The notes under the pieces were generated by a model. That model was not told the DNA's origin. It worked only from the letters and a program-made list of their open reading frames with translations, and searched no databases. Shown piece by piece: positions 60,101 to 64,000 of a stretch of 64,000 nt of DNA. The stretch covers positions 2,231,129 to 2,295,128 of the forward strand of contig NC_089320.1 of NCBI RefSeq assembly GCF_036669915.1, given 5' to 3'. A program made the translations under genes and the position numbers. Positions within the stretch are counted from its first letter, which is position 1. Each line of letters starts with the position of its first letter. This DNA comes from Pocillopora verrucosa (taxonomy: Eukaryota > Cnidaria > Anthozoa > Scleractinia > Pocilloporidae).

Positions 60101-60555
60101 TAGGCGATAGAAACAATTTTCTTAGCGATTTTGATCGATAATTTTTTTTAATCCGGCCAAATCGCAGAAGTTACCCCATTGAAGCCAGCACTAGTGTGAG
60201 TGAGTATCAAAAGTAAAGTTTTCAAAAGAAAAGAAAAGAAAAGAAAAGAATGGTTTTAAAAAATTTATTTAATAAAATTTATGTCAATTAACATGCATGT
60301 GATCTTCGTGGTTATGAACACCACTTCCCGTACAGGCCTGAATTATTTTCAAGCCTTTTTTTTCACTACTGCTTAAGTAGTTTTCATAACTGCGAAGATC
60401 GCTTGCGTATTCATTTCTATATCCCCAGTTCATATATATGATTTTCATATATTTATAGTCAAAAGTTATGCCAGGTGGTTTTAATACTTACCTTGCTCAT
60501 TACCGTTGCAAATTCCAACCAGAAATGAAAATATTAAGAATCCTAACGATTTCAT
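56042..60555 (-). CDS. c6: secreted PAN-EGF-Ig-Ig-fibrinogen-like protein, intact
   Basis: Exons 60555-60492 (signal peptide, identical in sense to c2), 59980-59730 (PAN: ENCRQVEM, CEVNCF, AYCVSYN, LLCELS), 59479-59365 (EGF: six Cys), 57192-56042. Total 1581 nt, 526 residues. Approximate layout: signal 1-18, PAN 23-105, EGF 106-143, Ig1 147-233, Ig2 236-323, fibrinogen-like 324-526. No membrane helix or GPI-like tail, so extracellular. A longer frame from 57334 reads upstream of exon 4, but that part lies before the phase-preserving acceptor and is not conserved as coding in other copies. Intron 3 contains the same nested gene as c2. Confidence 0.78.
57434..57515. repeat. 19-bp tandem repeat, four copies
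   Basis: Units of cccgcgaatattgggaaag. The matching place in c2 (about 21258-21290) has a single copy, so the expansion followed the segmental duplication. Confidence 0.85.
57572..58338 (+). pseudogene. Second copy of the nested unrecognised gene, with nonsense codon
   Basis: Exons 57572-57797, 58026-58135 and 58234-58338 match the c2 copy. Exon 1 is one codon shorter. Exon 3 has TAG at 58240-58242 where c2 has AAG, so the product would end at about 114 residues. Splice sites are kept. The short frame ATGTCGGTGGATG further right is also disturbed here by a 7-bp duplication. Confidence 0.55.
60290..60465. repeat. Old SINE tail in c6 intron 1
   Basis: Same remnant as in c2 intron 1, almost identical base for base. 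Confidence 0.55.
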
Positions 60556-60599
60556 TGCCAACTTGTCTGTTTTCTTTGTTACTTTACGAGCAAGATGGC

Positions 60600-62085
60600 G
60601 AATAAAAGAGTAATGGCAACTTTCCGTTTAGAATACGGCTGCTTACCTCAGTGTGTGTTTTGCGACAAAATAACTTAGTTTAAATTTTCAATGGAATAGT
60701 ATTGGAAAAACACAAGGGGGTGGTATAGTGGCTATATTGAATATAATACTGAAAACAGTGAAGCCGGATCAAAGAATTTACTTATCGATTTACAGAGATT
60801 TTTACTTCCTATTTTTCGAAACCGGAGATCATTTTCCCTCTCAACTTCAGTTCCTCTTTAGACAAGTGCTATATGGGGATTTCCGTTTACAAAAGTTATA
60901 GAGTTTCTTAAGGTAAGATAAGAAAATTATATTCTTCCACTGTATAGGGAATTTATTTATTTTTTCTAAAAAAGGAAGAGATTTTAAGTATAATGGAAGT
61001 CACGCAACTGAGACATCAACAAGACTGGAAAGGATTACGTCAAACTGTTTGGAAAGAGAAGCTGATTATCATATTTTCCTTGCTTCAGGCTTTAATTACT
61101 ATTTTTGAGCAGAATTTCAATGAACTTTGCTGTTTATCAAATGCATTGGGTGTTGATATTTTCATCACGTACGAATTACCTTCCAATAGAAAAGAAAAAG
61201 TTCGAAAATAAACTCTAAGGAAATCAAATTTGGTTACCAGTTCTTGTCAACGGGGCTTTAGCACCTGCACTCAGTCTAATTAAGACACAACATAAAGATA
61301 AATACACCCTCCCAACACTGGAAAGGAGAAAATACGAAGATTTGTGTCAATACCCCTATTACAAACAGGTATACCATCCTTTGGGTGATTCCAAATTATG
61401 TAATATCGTATTCCTGCTTAAGAAAGGCAAGAAAGCCATCTTGTTAAAGTTCAATATTGGAATTTCCCGGTTGGTAAGTTTACATATAATTATACTTGTG
61501 ACGAATTTAGGTTATATATTTTATTTTAAACCGCATGTATCCATGCAGCGCCTCTCTAATGATTATAATGATTACAATGCATCGTATAACTCGCTGACAG
61601 GTTGATCAATTATTGGTCGTCTTTGTCTGTAGGTTCTCCTTCATTTCGGCGATGCATCGTCATCGTTAACAGAATGCTTCACATCTATTGCAGCTTGTTT
61701 AATTGCGATCGAAGAAAAACAATTACACAACAGCTTTCTAACCTTTTCTCATGAGAACTTGTGACGATTTTGGCATTCTAGACAGACAGAAAACATTTGT
61801 GGAACTTTTTTTTAAAACACTAAAAAGAAAATTTTGAAAAAAGTTGTTGAACATGGTTATAATTCAGCTGTCTATGAAAATGCTTCCTTTGCCAAATATA
61901 TGAAGATTTCAGCGTAGATTTCCTTCTCAACATGACCAGTTCGTGTGGTTGTTTCGATGTGGTGTTAAAGCTGAACAATTAACAGGCGCCACATCGGCTA
62001 ATAATTGGGTGACACATTGTTTTATATCTAAAAATGAGTTGCTCGTTGAAAAAAGAAAAGTGAGAAAGGAATTAAGAATGACGTC
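60600..62085. other. Spacer upstream of c6
   Basis: Nearly identical to 25140-26605. It differs from it mainly in a short stretch near 61060-61085 that is deleted in the c2 spacer. No gene supported; a promoter for c6 is expected near its left end. Confidence 0.45.
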
Positions 62086-62985
62086 AACGCGATGTGATTT
62101 TGGACACTCACGGCCGATATGTGATTCTGGTCCCTAGTGGCCGATTTGTGATTTTGAACCCAACTAGATGATTTGTGATTTTTCACCCTAGTGGCCGATT
62201 TGTGAATTTTGGACACTAGTGGCCGATTTGTATACCGGACCCTAGAGGCCGACTTGTGATTTTGGACACTAGTGGCCCATTCATGATTTTGGAAAATAGT
62301 GTCCGATTTATGGTTTTTGATCCTAGTGGCCGATGTGGTTTAAGGACCCAGGTGGCCGATTTCCGATTGTCCATACTGGTGGCCGATTTGTGATTTTGGA
62401 CCCTAGTGACTGATTTGTGAGTTAAGACCCTAGTGGCCAATTAGTGATTTTGGACCCTAGTGGCCGATTTGTGATTTTGGACCCTGGTGGACCGTTTGTG
62501 ATTTTGGACGCTAAAAGCCAAGCCGATGTGGTTTCAGACCCAGGTGGCCGATTTCCGATTGTCTATAATGGTGGCCAATTTGTGATTTTGGACCCCAGTG
62601 ACCGATTTGTGAGTATAGACCCTAGGGGCCAATTAGTGATTTTGTACCCTAGTGGCCGATTTGTGATTTTGGATCCTGGTGGACTATTTGTGATTTTGGA
62701 CGCTAAATGCCAATTTGTGATATTAAACGCTTGTGGCAGATATGAAATTTTGCACCCTAGTGGCCAATTTGTGATTTTGGACCCTAGTAGACGATTTGTG
62801 ATCTTGGACCCTAGAGGCCGATTTGTGATTTTGAACACTAGCGATCCATTTGGAATTTTGAACCCTAGCGGCCGATTTGGAATTTTAGACCCTAGTAGCC
62901 AATTTTAACTTTCGAACACAAGTGGTCGATTTCTGATTTTGGACCTTAGAGGCCGATTTCTGATTTTGGACACCAGTAGACGATT
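62086..62985. repeat. Minisatellite array 6
   Basis: Uninterrupted partner of array 2; the LINE site is empty at tctataatggtggcc (62562-62576). It ends at the TM5 exon joint. Confidence 0.92.
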
Positions 62986-64000
62986 TGTGAGAAAGCAGAG
63001 ATCTTCTCATTCATTTTGCCTGCTGGACTAATTCTGATTTTCAACTTCTTTTCTCTAGGATACACTAGCTTTCATATCATTAGAATTCGAAAGGTGAGTA
63101 CAATATATACTATGCTTATTTAAACAAAGGGAATTGAAAGCCAACCGTCTGTCTGTCTGCGCTTTGCCTATGCAACTGTTTGTCCGACGGCTTGCATGAC
63201 CTACAAAACACCGCAAACAAATCTGAATTTTAAAACAAGGGCTATTCACATTTTGGTTATTTCAGAGAGCCAGACAAGTAACCTAGCCACAGCAAAGCTC
63301 TAACGTGGCTTTGATCTTTGTTAAAATGGCCTCAGTGATGGGTGTGACATGGATTTTTGGGATTGCTGCGAACCTAAAGGCTCTTTCATGCCTGTGGTAC
63401 CCGTACGTTGTCCTAAACAGTCTTTAAGGTAAGTGCCCTTCAGCCTAACAAAGCTGGTTGGGGCCGGAGAAAGAATGGGAGGCTTTCTTCATTGGAATCA
63501 ACAGAAACAAGTTTTCCAATGTAGCAGTCTCACTGTAATAATTGTTGGTTGATCACATTAAATAGTTCCTATGGCAATGACACTGAAATCTGTCACAAGC
63601 AAGAACTACTGGATGGAATAAATACAAAGAAATGAACTTTTTTCAACATTTAACAGAGTGAAGTGTAAAAAATAGACACAATCGAAATTTCGAGTTGTGT
63701 CTTAAGTTTTAGGGTTAACTACCCCAGTATATAACCTAGGAAAATGTATGGATTTGTTTCCAACAAGACTGCTAGGCTTGATGCCACCCCCAAAAAAAGT
63801 GTTGAAATGTCTACCAGATAAAATGTTAATGAATTTAGGAGCAAAACTTGGTCTCGATTAACGTAACGGAGCGATTATTTACTTCAAAATAAGAGTCTGT
63901 AAGAGTCTGCAGTCTGCAGTCTGAACTTTAATATAGTCTGCAATATATTCGGATTTTCATGCATTTCGCAGTGTTCTCCATGGAGTGATTGCATAAAGCC
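62986..64000 (+). pseudogene. GPCR relic after array 6, running to the window end
   Basis: TM5 exon 62986-63093 and TM6-TM7 exon 63266-63428 with the same TAG and TAA defects as the 29.3-kb relic, so they predate the segmental duplication. The last-exon relic would begin just past the window end. Confidence 0.8.

Overview
The window looks like nuclear DNA of a cnidarian, most likely an anthozoan such as a stony coral. It is AT-rich, has short exons with GT-AG introns, carries non-LTR retrotransposons, a tRNA-derived SINE of a kind I associate from memory with coral genomes, a Penelope/hammerhead-like repeat, and metazoan extracellular modules (PAN/apple, EGF, Ig, CASPR/neurexin-IV-type fibrinogen-like, somatomedin B, 7TM). 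No bacterial, organellar or viral genes were seen. Species assignment is inference.

The window is dominated by one tandemly repeated composite unit. Reading left to right, a unit has (i) plus-strand exons or relics of a somatomedin-B adhesion-type GPCR, (ii) a minus-strand four-exon gene for a secreted protein (signal peptide, PAN, EGF, Ig, Ig, fibrinogen-like), (iii) a spacer, and (iv) a 27-bp-period minisatellite that runs into the middle of the next relic GPCR exon (TM5).

Layout: 1-5.4 kb is mostly featureless, with a decayed GPCR 3' end at 2.4-3.3 kb. 5.40-10.75 kb is the only GPCR copy with all eight exons, but it has two in-frame stops. Six copies of the minus-strand gene follow: c1 11.0-14.1 (truncated after Ig1), c2 19.9-25.1 (intact), c3 31.4-34.3 (intact), c4 38.3-41.1 (one frameshift), c5 46.3-50.4 (frameshift plus L1-like insertion), c6 56.0-60.6 (intact). 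Minisatellite arrays lie at 15.7-17.7, 26.6-29.3, 35.5-37.0, 42.7-43.6, 52.1-53.3 and 62.1-63.0 kb. Each is followed by relic GPCR exons.

The ~20.6-30.3 kb and ~56.8-64.0 kb segments are nearly identical, so a recent segmental duplication is embedded in the older array. The first carries a CR1/Jockey-type LINE (27.09-28.92 kb) and a SINE cluster (23.38-24.15 kb) that the second lacks, giving filled/empty site pairs. Both carry a ~1.8-kb insert in intron 3 with an unrecognised three-exon plus-strand gene.

The Ig-Ig-fibrinogen-like order recalls invertebrate FREP lectins. The tandem copies, near-invariant framework with clustered variable residues, and mosaic structure make this a plausible rapidly evolving recognition locus. 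That function is inference. Exon models were made by eye from splice consensus, phase agreement and copy-to-copy comparison.
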